Assembly (NCBI RefSeq): GCF_900101265.1
Contig: NZ_FMZS01000008.1
Location: 1 to 64,000, forward strand
Origin: Massilia sp. PDC64
Lineage (GTDB): Bacteria; Pseudomonadota; Gammaproteobacteria; Burkholderiales; Burkholderiaceae_D
DNA length: 64,000 nt
Reading direction: 5' to 3'
In this document: positions 33,159 through 40,750 of the stretch, piece after piece
Layout of the letters: each line of letters begins with the position of its first letter
How positions within the stretch are numbered: the first letter of the stretch is position 1
The notes under the pieces: model-generated
Seen by the model: only the letters and a program-made list of their open reading frames with translations
Told to the model about the DNA's origin: nothing
Databases searched by the model: none
Program-made: the position numbers and the translations under genes

Positions 33159-34496
33159 TCAGTACACGTCCCTGCGGTAGCGGCCCTCCTGGGCCAGCGC
33201 GTCGAGCTGTGCGCTGCCCAGGATGGCTTGCAACGCCTCGTGCACGCCGCCGGCCATGCCTTGCAGGCTGCCGCAGACATAGATGGCGGCGCCGCGTTCC
33301 ACCCACGCGCGCAGCCGGTCGGCCCGGTCGCGCAGCACGTCCTGCACGTAGCGGCGCTCGGCCTGATCGCGCGAGAACGCGAGGTCCAGGTGGGCCAGCT
33401 GGCCGTCGTCTCTCCATGCCTGCAGCTCGTCGCGCAGCAGGAAGTCGTGGATCTGGTTGCGTTCGCCGAACAGCAGCCAGTTATCGATCTGCCCCTTGGC
33501 GATGCGTGCCTTGAGCAGGCCGCGCAGGCCGGCCAGGCCGCTGCCGTTGCCGATCGCGATCAGGGGCCGCTGCGCATTCGCGCCGAGGCGGAAGCGCTCG
33601 TGCGCGCGCAGGCGCAGGCGCACGATGTCGCCCCCGGCGGCCTGCCCGCACAGCCAGCCGGACGCTGCGCCGGGACTCCCGTCTTCGCGCCGCTGCAGGC
33701 GCACGAGCAGTTCCAGTCGGCCCTCGATCGGCAGTGACGCAATCGAGTATTCGCGCGGGTGCTCGGGGTCCGACGGCGGGCTGACCTGGGCGAGGTCGCC
33801 CGCTTCCCAGTCCGGCAGCGCGCCGCTGGCGGGGGCCAGGGCGATGCGGTACAACGGCGCCCCCGCGCTGCCGGGATTTTCCAGGGTACGCGCGACGATG
33901 CGCCAGTCGCCATAGGCCGGGGCATCCCAGTCCGGCGCGTCCATCGTACCGGCCAGCCGGCCCACGTGGTGCTGCCATGCCGCGAGCGCTGTCGCGTCGC
34001 CGCGGTCGACGTCGATGCGGTCGAACAGGCGCGTGGCGCCCTGTTGCGCGAGCCAGGCGTCCAGCGCGCGGCCGAAGCCGCAGAAATTGGCGTAGTTCCT
34101 GTCGCCCAGCGCGAGTACGGCATAGTGCAGGTGGGACAGGTCGAGACCGGCCGCCATCAACCGGCCCGCGAACTGCGCGGCCGTGTCCGGCGCGTCGCCT
34201 TCGCCGTACGTGCTGGCGACGAACAGCACGCGCGTGGCGCCGGCCAGCCGGTCCCGGTCGAGCGACGAGATGCACACGGTGTTCGCAGCGAGGCCGCCGG
34301 TCGCCAGCAGTTCCGCACTGCGCTTCGCGAGCGCTTCCGCGCTGCCCGTCTGGCTGGCGTGGACGACGAGCCAGTCGGCATCCTGCGCCTCCGCGGCACG
34401 TCCGTTGCGGTGGACGCGCCACATGTTGAAGGACAGCCCGAGCCAGCCCAGGATGAACGCCAGCGCGCCCGCGAGGCGCAGCGGTTCCGTCGTCAT
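33159..34496 (-). CDS. membrane-anchored flavodoxin/ferredoxin-reductase fusion (CysJ-like)
   Basis: The 445-residue protein has an N-terminal membrane helix (about 5-25), a flavodoxin domain (FMN loop ASQTGSAEALAKR, then STYGEGDAPDTA and LALGDRNYANFCGFG) and a reductase domain with FAD motif REYSIAS and NADPH end CGSLQGMAGGV. It is built like CysJ/cytochrome P450 reductase and would move electrons from NADPH through FAD and FMN. It is the last gene of the Fur-controlled operon and overlaps apbE (ATGA). I infer that it feeds the PepSY membrane protein or the flavinylated DUF2271 partner. Confidence 0.88.
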   Translation of the reverse strand: MTTEPLRLAGALAFILGWLGLSFNMWRVHRNGRAAEAQDADWLVVHASQTGSAEALAKRSAELLATGGLAANTVCISSLDRDRLAGATRVLFVASTYGEGDAPDTAAQFAGRLMAAGLDLSHLHYAVLALGDRNYANFCGFGRALDAWLAQQGATRLFDRIDVDRGDATALAAWQHHVGRLAGTMDAPDWDAPAYGDWRIVARTLENPGSAGAPLYRIALAPASGALPDWEAGDLAQVSPPSDPEHPREYSIASLPIEGRLELLVRLQRREDGSPGAASGWLCGQAAGGDIVRLRLRAHERFRLGANAQRPLIAIGNGSGLAGLRGLLKARIAKGQIDNWLLFGERNQIHDFLLRDELQAWRDDGQLAHLDLAFSRDQAERRYVQDVLRDRADRLRAWVERGAAIYVCGSLQGMAGGVHEALQAILGSAQLDALAQEGRYRRDVY

Positions 34497-35515
34497 TGCA
34501 GCAGCGCTTTCCACGCCGGCGTCGCGATCTCGTCCAGCGTTCCCGCGCGCCGCACGAGGACCCTTGCCGCCAGCGCGCGCGCCTCGGCGAACGCGAAGCC
34601 GTCGTCGGGGCCCAGCACGGTGAGGACGGTCGACAGCGCGTCGGCCTCCATGCACGTGCGCGCCAGCACGGTCACGGAAGCGACGTCCCCCGCGACGGGC
34701 CGCCCCGTGCGCGGGTCCAGCGTGTGCGACGCGCGGCGCCCGCCGTGCTCGAAATACTGGCGGTAGTCGCCCGATGTCGCGATCGATAAACCGTGCAGCG
34801 CGACGACGGCCTGCGGTGCGGCGCTGTCCGGCACGGCCGCATCCGGCACGCCTTCGATTTCCACCCACCACGGATGCCCGTCCGGCTTGACGCCCGCGCC
34901 GCGCAGTTCCCCCCCCACCTCGACGAGGTAGTGGCGCATGCCGTGCCGTTCGAGGCATGACGCGAGGCGGTCGACGGCGTAACCCTTCGCGATGGACGAC
35001 AGGTCGAGCCGCAGGCCGCCCGGCTGCTGCAGCCTGCGCCCGTCGCGGTCGAACGACAGGCGGGCCGCGGCCCGTCGATCCAGCGCGCGTTCGATGGCAG
35101 CGTCGTCCGGCGCATAAAAGCCCGTGTGGTCGTAGCGCCGCGCGGCGCCGAAGCCCCACAGGTCGACGAGCGCGCCCGCGGCCGGGTCGTAGGCACCGCC
35201 GCTGGCCATGTGCGCCCACAGTGCGTAATCGATCACGTCGAAGAATGGCGCGGGCAGGTCGATCCACGTGCCGGCCGGTGCGCGGTTGTAGCGCGACAGC
35301 AGGGAGTCCGGTTCCCAGTGGCTCATCTGGGCGACGATCGTGTCCAGTTCCGCCTGCAGTGCCGGCCGCAGGTCGCCGACACGGTTCGCGGCGACGCGCG
35401 CCGACCATGACGTCCCCATGCTCGTGCCTTCGAAGGTGTGAATCCGGCTGCCCGGCGGCGGCACGGCCGGGTCCAGGTCGAGGGGAATCAGGACGGCGCG
35501 TTCAGTCAAAGTCAC
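34493..35515 (-). CDS. apbE: FAD:protein FMN transferase ApbE
   Basis: The 340-residue protein has the ApbE pattern: MGTSWSARVA, then MSHWEPDSLLSRYN, the GGLRLDLSSIAKGYAVDRL metal/FAD region, YLVEVGGELRGAG and ATSGDYRQYF ... SHTLDPRTGRPV. ApbE attaches FMN covalently to Thr/Ser in a Dxx[ST]GAT motif. Its probable target, the DUF2271 protein, is two genes upstream in the same operon. Unlike most ApbE proteins it shows no clear signal peptide, so it may work before export or be exported by a hidden signal. It overlaps its neighbours by 4 bases on both sides. Confidence 0.93.
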   Translation of the reverse strand: MTLTERAVLIPLDLDPAVPPPGSRIHTFEGTSMGTSWSARVAANRVGDLRPALQAELDTIVAQMSHWEPDSLLSRYNRAPAGTWIDLPAPFFDVIDYALWAHMASGGAYDPAAGALVDLWGFGAARRYDHTGFYAPDDAAIERALDRRAAARLSFDRDGRRLQQPGGLRLDLSSIAKGYAVDRLASCLERHGMRHYLVEVGGELRGAGVKPDGHPWWVEIEGVPDAAVPDSAAPQAVVALHGLSIATSGDYRQYFEHGGRRASHTLDPRTGRPVAGDVASVTVLARTCMEADALSTVLTVLGPDDGFAFAEARALAARVLVRRAGTLDEIATPAWKALLQ

Positions 35516-36324
35516 TCCGGCAGGATCTCGAACGTGGCCGAGTAGCTGTAGCGCCTGGCCGGGCCGTCCATGCCGCGCGGCGCGTTGGCGGGATACGCGG
35601 CGCTGAGCCAGTACATGTTCGGCGCGGGCAAGGTGAAGCTCGCTTCGCCGTTCGCGTCCGTCGTCAGGCGCACTTCGTTCAGGGTGCCGCGGTATTTCAC
35701 GCCGCCCGGGATCAGGCTGAACGGGAAGTTCGCGAGCGGCTTGCCGTCCAGCTGGAAGCGGAACTTCGCCTTTTCGCCCGCGCGCAGCTCGGTGGGATTC
35801 GTCAGCGCGACGAGCTCCAGGCCCGATCCGGTCGGCTTCAGCGCGCCCGCCGTCGGCTTGTTCAAGGTGACGAACGTGTCCTGGCGCTGCACCATCGTCA
35901 TGCTGCGCACTTCCGTGGCGCCGGCCGGGATCTCGTCCTTGACGGTCTGCTCGGTGGCGCGGAAGCGTTTCGTTTCGCCGTTCAATTTATAGGAGCCCAT
36001 CACGTTGACCGCCGCCAGGGTGATGCGATAGGTGCCGTCCTTCGGCAGGCGGATGTCGACGGTGGAGCGGTGCTTGCCCAGCGTCGCGGCCGGCGCGGGG
36101 GCCGTGTTGCCGTCCGGGTCGGTGACCGTGAGGCCGTCCAGCTTCTGCGGCATGAAGTCCGTCTCGAACAGGCCTTCCGAGATGGCGGCGTCGATGGTCG
36201 CCCAGGCTTCGCCGCGGTCGGATTCGATGAGGCTCGTGTTCGGGATCATCCATGGACGGTGCGCCTGCGCGGCGCAGGCGATGCCGGCCAGGGCGATGGC
36301 GATGGCGAATTGCTTGATCTGCAT
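35512..36324 (-). CDS. DUF4198 periplasmic protein
   Basis: The 270-residue protein has a signal peptide (MQIKQFAIAIALAGIACAAQA) followed at once by HRPWMIPNTS, the usual histidine-led start of DUF4198/NikM-like proteins. The rest is two beta-sandwich parts, the second with GEKAKFRFQLDGKPLANFPFSLIPGG and TDANGEASFTLPAPNMYWL. Such proteins are linked to metal uptake, and the operon is Fur-controlled. It lies between the DUF2271 gene (10-base gap) and apbE (4-base overlap). Confidence 0.87.
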   Translation of the reverse strand: MQIKQFAIAIALAGIACAAQAHRPWMIPNTSLIESDRGEAWATIDAAISEGLFETDFMPQKLDGLTVTDPDGNTAPAPAATLGKHRSTVDIRLPKDGTYRITLAAVNVMGSYKLNGETKRFRATEQTVKDEIPAGATEVRSMTMVQRQDTFVTLNKPTAGALKPTGSGLELVALTNPTELRAGEKAKFRFQLDGKPLANFPFSLIPGGVKYRGTLNEVRLTTDANGEASFTLPAPNMYWLSAAYPANAPRGMDGPARRYSYSATFEILPE

Positions 36325-36334
36325 GTGCGTCTCC

Positions 36335-36847
36335 TTACTGGATGGCGACCGACACGGCGCCCAGTTCTTCCTTGCCGGCCGCGGAGGCCGTCACCTTGCC
36401 GTTCGGCTGCCACGTGAACGGCACGCGCACGAGCTCGCGCCCGCCCGCTTCGCGCGCCGCTTCGATGACGAGCCGGTAGTCGCCCGCCGGCAGCTTGTCC
36501 AGGCCGGCGCGGGCGGCCGGGAAGGTCAAGGTCTGCACGCCGGCCGTGCGCGTCGCGCCGCTCACGCCGTCCATCGGCAGCGTGACGTCGCGGCCGGCCT
36601 TGCGCCACCACGTGCGCAGGTCCTTGACCCACTTGGTGCCCGCGTTGTCGCGCTTCTTGACGTCGTACAGGACGGCCAGCGTGTTGGCGACGCTCTGGTC
36701 CGCGCGTTCGATCCAGATCGCGACATACGGTTTGTGGTACTCCGCCACGTTCAGTTGCGGCAGTTCGAACTTGACGGTGAGGTCGGCGGCCATCGCCCAG
36801 CTCGAGGCGAGCGGCAGGGTCAGGGCGAGCGAGTGGGACAGTTTCAT
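36335..36847 (-). CDS. DUF2271 periplasmic protein, predicted FMN-carrying ApbE substrate
   Basis: The 170-residue protein has a signal peptide (MKLSHSLALTLPLASSWAMA) and a beta-rich DUF2271 domain (ADLTVKFELPQLN ... PYVAIWIERAD ... VLYDVKKRDN). Residues 93-99 read DGVSGAT, matching the ApbE flavinylation motif Dxx[ST]GAT, so T99 is the expected FMN attachment site. With apbE in the same operon this is a strong prediction of a flavin-bearing periplasmic electron carrier. It is the second gene, 21 bases after the PepSY gene. Confidence 0.87.
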   Translation of the reverse strand: MKLSHSLALTLPLASSWAMAADLTVKFELPQLNVAEYHKPYVAIWIERADQSVANTLAVLYDVKKRDNAGTKWVKDLRTWWRKAGRDVTLPMDGVSGATRTAGVQTLTFPAARAGLDKLPAGDYRLVIEAAREAGGRELVRVPFTWQPNGKVTASAAGKEELGAVSVAIQ

Positions 36848-36868
36848 GTCGGCTTTCGGAAGAGATGA

Positions 36869-37525
36869 TTAATGGACGAACAGCAGGGCCAGCACGACCG
36901 GCAGCACGATGCCGAGGCCGATCACGGGCCACGTCGACGGCCGGTTGGCCGCGTGGTATTTCAGAATCAGGAAACCGGTGACGCAGAAGACGACGCAGGC
37001 GATGGCGAAGATGTCGATGAACCAGCCCCACACGGGACCGGCGTTGCGGCCCTTGTGCATGTCGTTCAGCCACGAGATCCAGCCGCGGTCGATCGTTTCG
37101 AATTCGGCATTGCCGTCCACGCCGATGCGCAGCCAGGCGTCGCCGCCGGGGCGGGGCAGGGCGACGTAGGCGTCTTCCTCGCTCCATTCGGCGCGCACGC
37201 CGCGCACCTGCACGGGGAACGTCTGCTCGGCCCAGTCCGCCAGCGGGGCGGGCAGCGGGACGTTGGCGTCCGCATGGCCGGCGGCGAATTCTTCGATTTG
37301 CGTGCGCAGCGCGGGCGGCAAGGCCGCCTTCTGGCGCGTGACGGCCGGCTTCGCTTCGATCTGGGATGCGTGATTCAGGGTGAATCCGGTGATGGCGAAC
37401 AGCAGCATGGCCATCAGGCACAGTGCGGAACTGATCCAGTGCCATTGATGCAACTGGCGCAGGAACGTGGCGCGGCGCACGCCGGGAAGCGCGGTGGAAG
37501 TGGGGGAGGAGCCGGACGGGTGCAT
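36869..37525 (-). CDS. PepSY-associated membrane protein
   Basis: The 218-residue protein has one N-terminal helix (LHQWHWISSALCLMAMLLFAITGFTLNH), a periplasmic PepSY domain (about 50-155, with WAEQTFPVQVRGVRAEWSEE) and two C-terminal helices (WFIDIFAIACVVFCVTGFLIL and WPVIGLGIVLPVVLALLFV). The HQWHW and NH histidines fit haem or membrane electron transfer in PepSY-TM reductases, but this is an inference. The start at 37525 is the ATG nearest to the Fur box; it is the first gene of the five-gene operon. Confidence 0.85.
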   Translation of the reverse strand: MHPSGSSPTSTALPGVRRATFLRQLHQWHWISSALCLMAMLLFAITGFTLNHASQIEAKPAVTRQKAALPPALRTQIEEFAAGHADANVPLPAPLADWAEQTFPVQVRGVRAEWSEEDAYVALPRPGGDAWLRIGVDGNAEFETIDRGWISWLNDMHKGRNAGPVWGWFIDIFAIACVVFCVTGFLILKYHAANRPSTWPVIGLGIVLPVVLALLFVH

Positions 37526-37529
37526 GCGC

Positions 37530-37550
37530 AAATGATAACGATTATCATTT
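37530..37550 (-). promoter_or_regulatory. Fur box of the PepSY-apbE operon
   Basis: AAATGATAACGATTATCATTT is a near-perfect 21-base dyad that matches the Fur consensus GATAATGATAATCATTATC closely. It ends only 4 bases before the ATG at 37525, so bound Fur would block transcription or sit on the start site. It marks the operon as iron-repressed. Confidence 0.9.
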
Positions 37551-37824
37551 AGCAGGTCAACCATCGGTTCATGATTTAGTTGACAAGTTGAAAAAAAGTA
37601 ATATCGGAATGAATAAAATGTCGGTGCGGGGTCAGCGGAGGGACTATCCTTGCGTTACAATGTCGTGCGCAAATGGGCAGGTCGGCCGCATTGATTTGCC
37701 TAAAGAGTCCTTCCCCCACAACTTGATATGTAGTAAGTGCGATCCGCTAACCGGTCAGGCCGTGTCGCGGAAGGTTAGATTAACCCGCCCCATACTCGCG
37801 AAGCGCGAAGAAAGGTGAGCAAGA

Positions 37825-40680
37825 ATGATGCAACAATATAACGCCAACTCGTACCTGTTCGGCGGTAATGCGCCGTACGTGGAAGAGTTGTACGAAGCGT
37901 ACCTGAACAATCCGGGCTCCGTGCCCGACAACTGGCGCGCCTATTTCGACGCGATGCAGCACATGCCCGCCGTCGACGGTTCCGCCAAGCCGGACGTGGT
38001 TCACTCGTCCGTGATCGCTTCGTTCGCCGAACGCGCCAAGCAGGGTCCGATCCGCACCGTGACCGCCTCGCCGGACGCCGAACTCGGCCGCAAGCGCGTC
38101 GCCGTGACCCAGCTGATCGCCGCCTACCGCTACCTCGGTTCGCGCTGGGCCAACCTGGACCCGCTGCAGCGCCAGGAACGTCCGCCGATCCCGGAACTCG
38201 ATCCGGGCTTCTATGGCTTCACCGAAGCCGACCTGGACACCAAGTTCAACATCAGCAACACGTACTTCGGCCAGGAAGAAGCCTCGCTGCGCGACCTGCT
38301 GAACATGTTGCGCGACACCTACTGCCGTTCCATCGGCGCAGAATTCATGTACGTCAGCGATCCGACCGAGAAGCGCTGGCTGCAGGAGAAGCTCGAGTCG
38401 ATCCGTTCGACCCCGACCTTCACCGCTGAAAAGAAAAAGCACATCCTCGAGCGCCTGACCGCGGCCGAAGGCCTGGAGCGCTACCTCCACACCAAGTACG
38501 TCGGCGCCAAGCGCTTCTCGCTGGAAGGCGGCGAATCGTTCATCGCGTCGATCGACGAGGTGATCCACCGTGCCGGCGCGCACGGCGTGCAGGAAATCGT
38601 CATCGGCATGGCCCACCGCGGCCGCCTGAACGTCCTCGTCAACACGCTGGGCAAGGCCCCGTCCGACCTGTTCGAGGAATTCGAAGGCAAGCACGCCGAC
38701 GACCTGCCGGCCGGCGACGTCAAATACCACCAGGGCTTCTCGAGCGACATCTCGACCCAGGGCGGCCCGGTCCACCTGTCGCTGGCGTTCAACCCGTCGC
38801 ACCTGGAAATCGTCAACCCGGTCGTGGAAGGCTCCGTCAAGGCACGCATGGACCGCCGCGGCGACCGCCAGGGCAAGGAAGTCCTGCCGATCCTCGTGCA
38901 CGGCGACGCCGCGTTCGCAGGCCAGGGCGTCGTGATGGAAACGCTGAACCTGGCGCAGACCCGCGGCTACGGCACGGGTGGCACGGTTCACATCGTCATC
39001 AACAACCAGATCGGCTTCACCACGTCCGACCCGCGCGACGCGCGCTCGACGCTGTACTGCACCGACGTCGTCAAGATGATCGAGGCACCGGTGCTGCACG
39101 TGAACGCGGACGATCCGGAAGCCGTCGTGCTGGCCTCGCAGATCGCGATGGACTACCGCACCGAGTTCCATAAAGACATCGTCGTCGACGTCATCTGCTA
39201 CCGCAAGCTGGGCCACAACGAGCAGGACACCCCGGCCCTGACCCAGCCGCTGATGTACAAGAAGATCGCCAAGCACCCGGGCACCCGCAAGCTGTACGCG
39301 GACAAGCTGGCCGCGCAGGGCACCATCGGCGCCGAGGACGGCGACGCACTGGTCGCCGCTTACCGCGCCGCGATGGACGCCGGCAAGCACACCGTGGATC
39401 CGGTCCTGACCGACTTCAAGAACAAGTACGCCGTCGACTGGGCGCCGTTCCTGAACAAGAAGTGGACGGATTCCGCCGACACCGCCGTGCCGCTGACCGA
39501 GCTGAAACGCCTGGCCCAGCGCATCACGACCGTGCCGGAAAACTTCAAGCTGCACTCGCTCGTCGAGAAAGTGCTGGCCGACCGCGCCAAGATGGGCCAG
39601 GGCGAGCTGAACCTCGACTGGGGCATGGGCGAACACCTGGCCTACGCGACCCTGCTGGCGTCGGGCTACGCCGTCCGCCTGTCGGGCCAGGACGCGGGCC
39701 GCGGCACGTTCGTGCACCGTCACGCCGTGCTGCACGACCAGAATCGCGAGCGCTGGGACCAGGGCATCTACCTGCCGCTGGCCAACGTGTCGGAGAACCA
39801 GGCCAACTTCACCGTCATCGACTCCGTGCTGTCGGAAGAAGCGGTGCTGGGCTTCGAATACGGCTACTCGACCGCCGAGCCGAACACGCTGACGATCTGG
39901 GAAGCCCAGTTCGGCGACTTCGTGAACGGTGCACAGGTCGTCATCGACCAGTTCATCGCGTCGGGCGAAGTGAAGTGGGGCCGCCTGTCGGGTCTCGTGA
40001 TGATGCTGCCGCACGGCTACGAAGGCCAGGGTCCGGAGCACTCGTCGGCTCGTATCGAGCGCTTCCTGCAACTGTCCGCCGACCACAACATGCAAGTGGT
40101 GCAGCCGACCACGGCCGCGCAGATCTTCCACCTGCTGCGCCGCCAGATGGTCCGCCAGTTCCGCAAGCCGCTCGTCATCTTCACGCCGAAGTCGCTGCTG
40201 CGTAACAAGGACGCCGGCTCGCCGCTGACCGACCTGGCCAAGGGCGGCTTCCAGACCGTCATCGGCGAACTGGACGACAAGATCGACGCCAACAAGGTCA
40301 AGCGCGTGATCGTCTGCTCGGGCAAGGTGTACTACGACCTGGTCAACGCACGCAAGACCCGCGGCACGACGGACACGGCCATCATCCGTATCGAGCAGCT
40401 GTACCCGTTCCCGCACAAGGCGTTCCAGGCCGAACTGAAGAAGTTCCCGAACGCCACCGAAGTGGTGTGGACGCAGGACGAGCCGCAGAACCAGGGCCCG
40501 TGGTTCCAGATCCAGCACAACGTGTTCGAAAGCATGGAAGCAGGCCAGCGCCTGGCATACGCCGGCCGTCCGGCTTCCGCGTCGCCGGCTGTCGGCTACA
40601 CCGACAAGCACGTTGCGCAGCAGAAGGAACTGCTGGACACCGCGTTCTCGAAACTCAAGGGTTTCGTCCTGACCAAATAA
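37825..40680 (+). CDS. sucA: 2-oxoglutarate dehydrogenase E1 component
   Basis: The 951-residue thiamine-diphosphate enzyme decarboxylates 2-oxoglutarate in the TCA cycle. The N-terminal E2-binding helix is present (NSYLFGGNAPYVEELYEAYL), followed by the ThDP core with IGMAHRGRLNVLVNTLGK, LPILVHGDAAFAGQGVV and INNQIGFTTSDPRDAR, and the C-terminal transketolase-like domain (LPHGYEGQGPEHSSARIERF). Length is normal. AGGTGAGC precedes the ATG. The 299-base region upstream contains the divergent Fur operon promoter and a TTGACA at 37580, but I could not fix the sucA promoter. Confidence 0.97.
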   Translation: MMQQYNANSYLFGGNAPYVEELYEAYLNNPGSVPDNWRAYFDAMQHMPAVDGSAKPDVVHSSVIASFAERAKQGPIRTVTASPDAELGRKRVAVTQLIAAYRYLGSRWANLDPLQRQERPPIPELDPGFYGFTEADLDTKFNISNTYFGQEEASLRDLLNMLRDTYCRSIGAEFMYVSDPTEKRWLQEKLESIRSTPTFTAEKKKHILERLTAAEGLERYLHTKYVGAKRFSLEGGESFIASIDEVIHRAGAHGVQEIVIGMAHRGRLNVLVNTLGKAPSDLFEEFEGKHADDLPAGDVKYHQGFSSDISTQGGPVHLSLAFNPSHLEIVNPVVEGSVKARMDRRGDRQGKEVLPILVHGDAAFAGQGVVMETLNLAQTRGYGTGGTVHIVINNQIGFTTSDPRDARSTLYCTDVVKMIEAPVLHVNADDPEAVVLASQIAMDYRTEFHKDIVVDVICYRKLGHNEQDTPALTQPLMYKKIAKHPGTRKLYADKLAAQGTIGAEDGDALVAAYRAAMDAGKHTVDPVLTDFKNKYAVDWAPFLNKKWTDSADTAVPLTELKRLAQRITTVPENFKLHSLVEKVLADRAKMGQGELNLDWGMGEHLAYATLLASGYAVRLSGQDAGRGTFVHRHAVLHDQNRERWDQGIYLPLANVSENQANFTVIDSVLSEEAVLGFEYGYSTAEPNTLTIWEAQFGDFVNGAQVVIDQFIASGEVKWGRLSGLVMMLPHGYEGQGPEHSSARIERFLQLSADHNMQVVQPTTAAQIFHLLRRQMVRQFRKPLVIFTPKSLLRNKDAGSPLTDLAKGGFQTVIGELDDKIDANKVKRVIVCSGKVYYDLVNARKTRGTTDTAIIRIEQLYPFPHKAFQAELKKFPNATEVVWTQDEPQNQGPWFQIQHNVFESMEAGQRLAYAGRPASASPAVGYTDKHVAQQKELLDTAFSKLKGFVLTK

Positions 40681-40694
40681 GCAGCGCTCATTGA

Positions 40695-40721
40695 CCCCGC
40701 GCCCACGGCGCGGGGTTTTTT
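40695..40721 (+). terminator. intrinsic terminator-like hairpin between sucA and sucB
   Basis: A perfect 9-bp GC stem CCCCGCGCC / GGCGCGGGG with a 3-base loop is followed by six T. It stands 14 bases after the sucA stop and 30 bases before sucB, so it should reduce read-through inside the operon or imply a separate sucB promoter. Confidence 0.8.
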
Positions 40722-40750
40722 GCACAGAATACAAAAACGGAGTTTTCTAA

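Noticed and set aside
37588..37818. A 76-residue + strand open frame before sucA with four cysteines
   Set aside because: It lies in the promoter/leader region, has no good ribosome site and no recognised family; the Cys spacing is not a known finger.
37780..40734. A 984-residue open frame on the minus strand opposite sucA
   Set aside because: It mirrors sucA codon for codon. High third-position GC leaves antisense frames open; the product has no recognisable domain and the + strand protein is certain.
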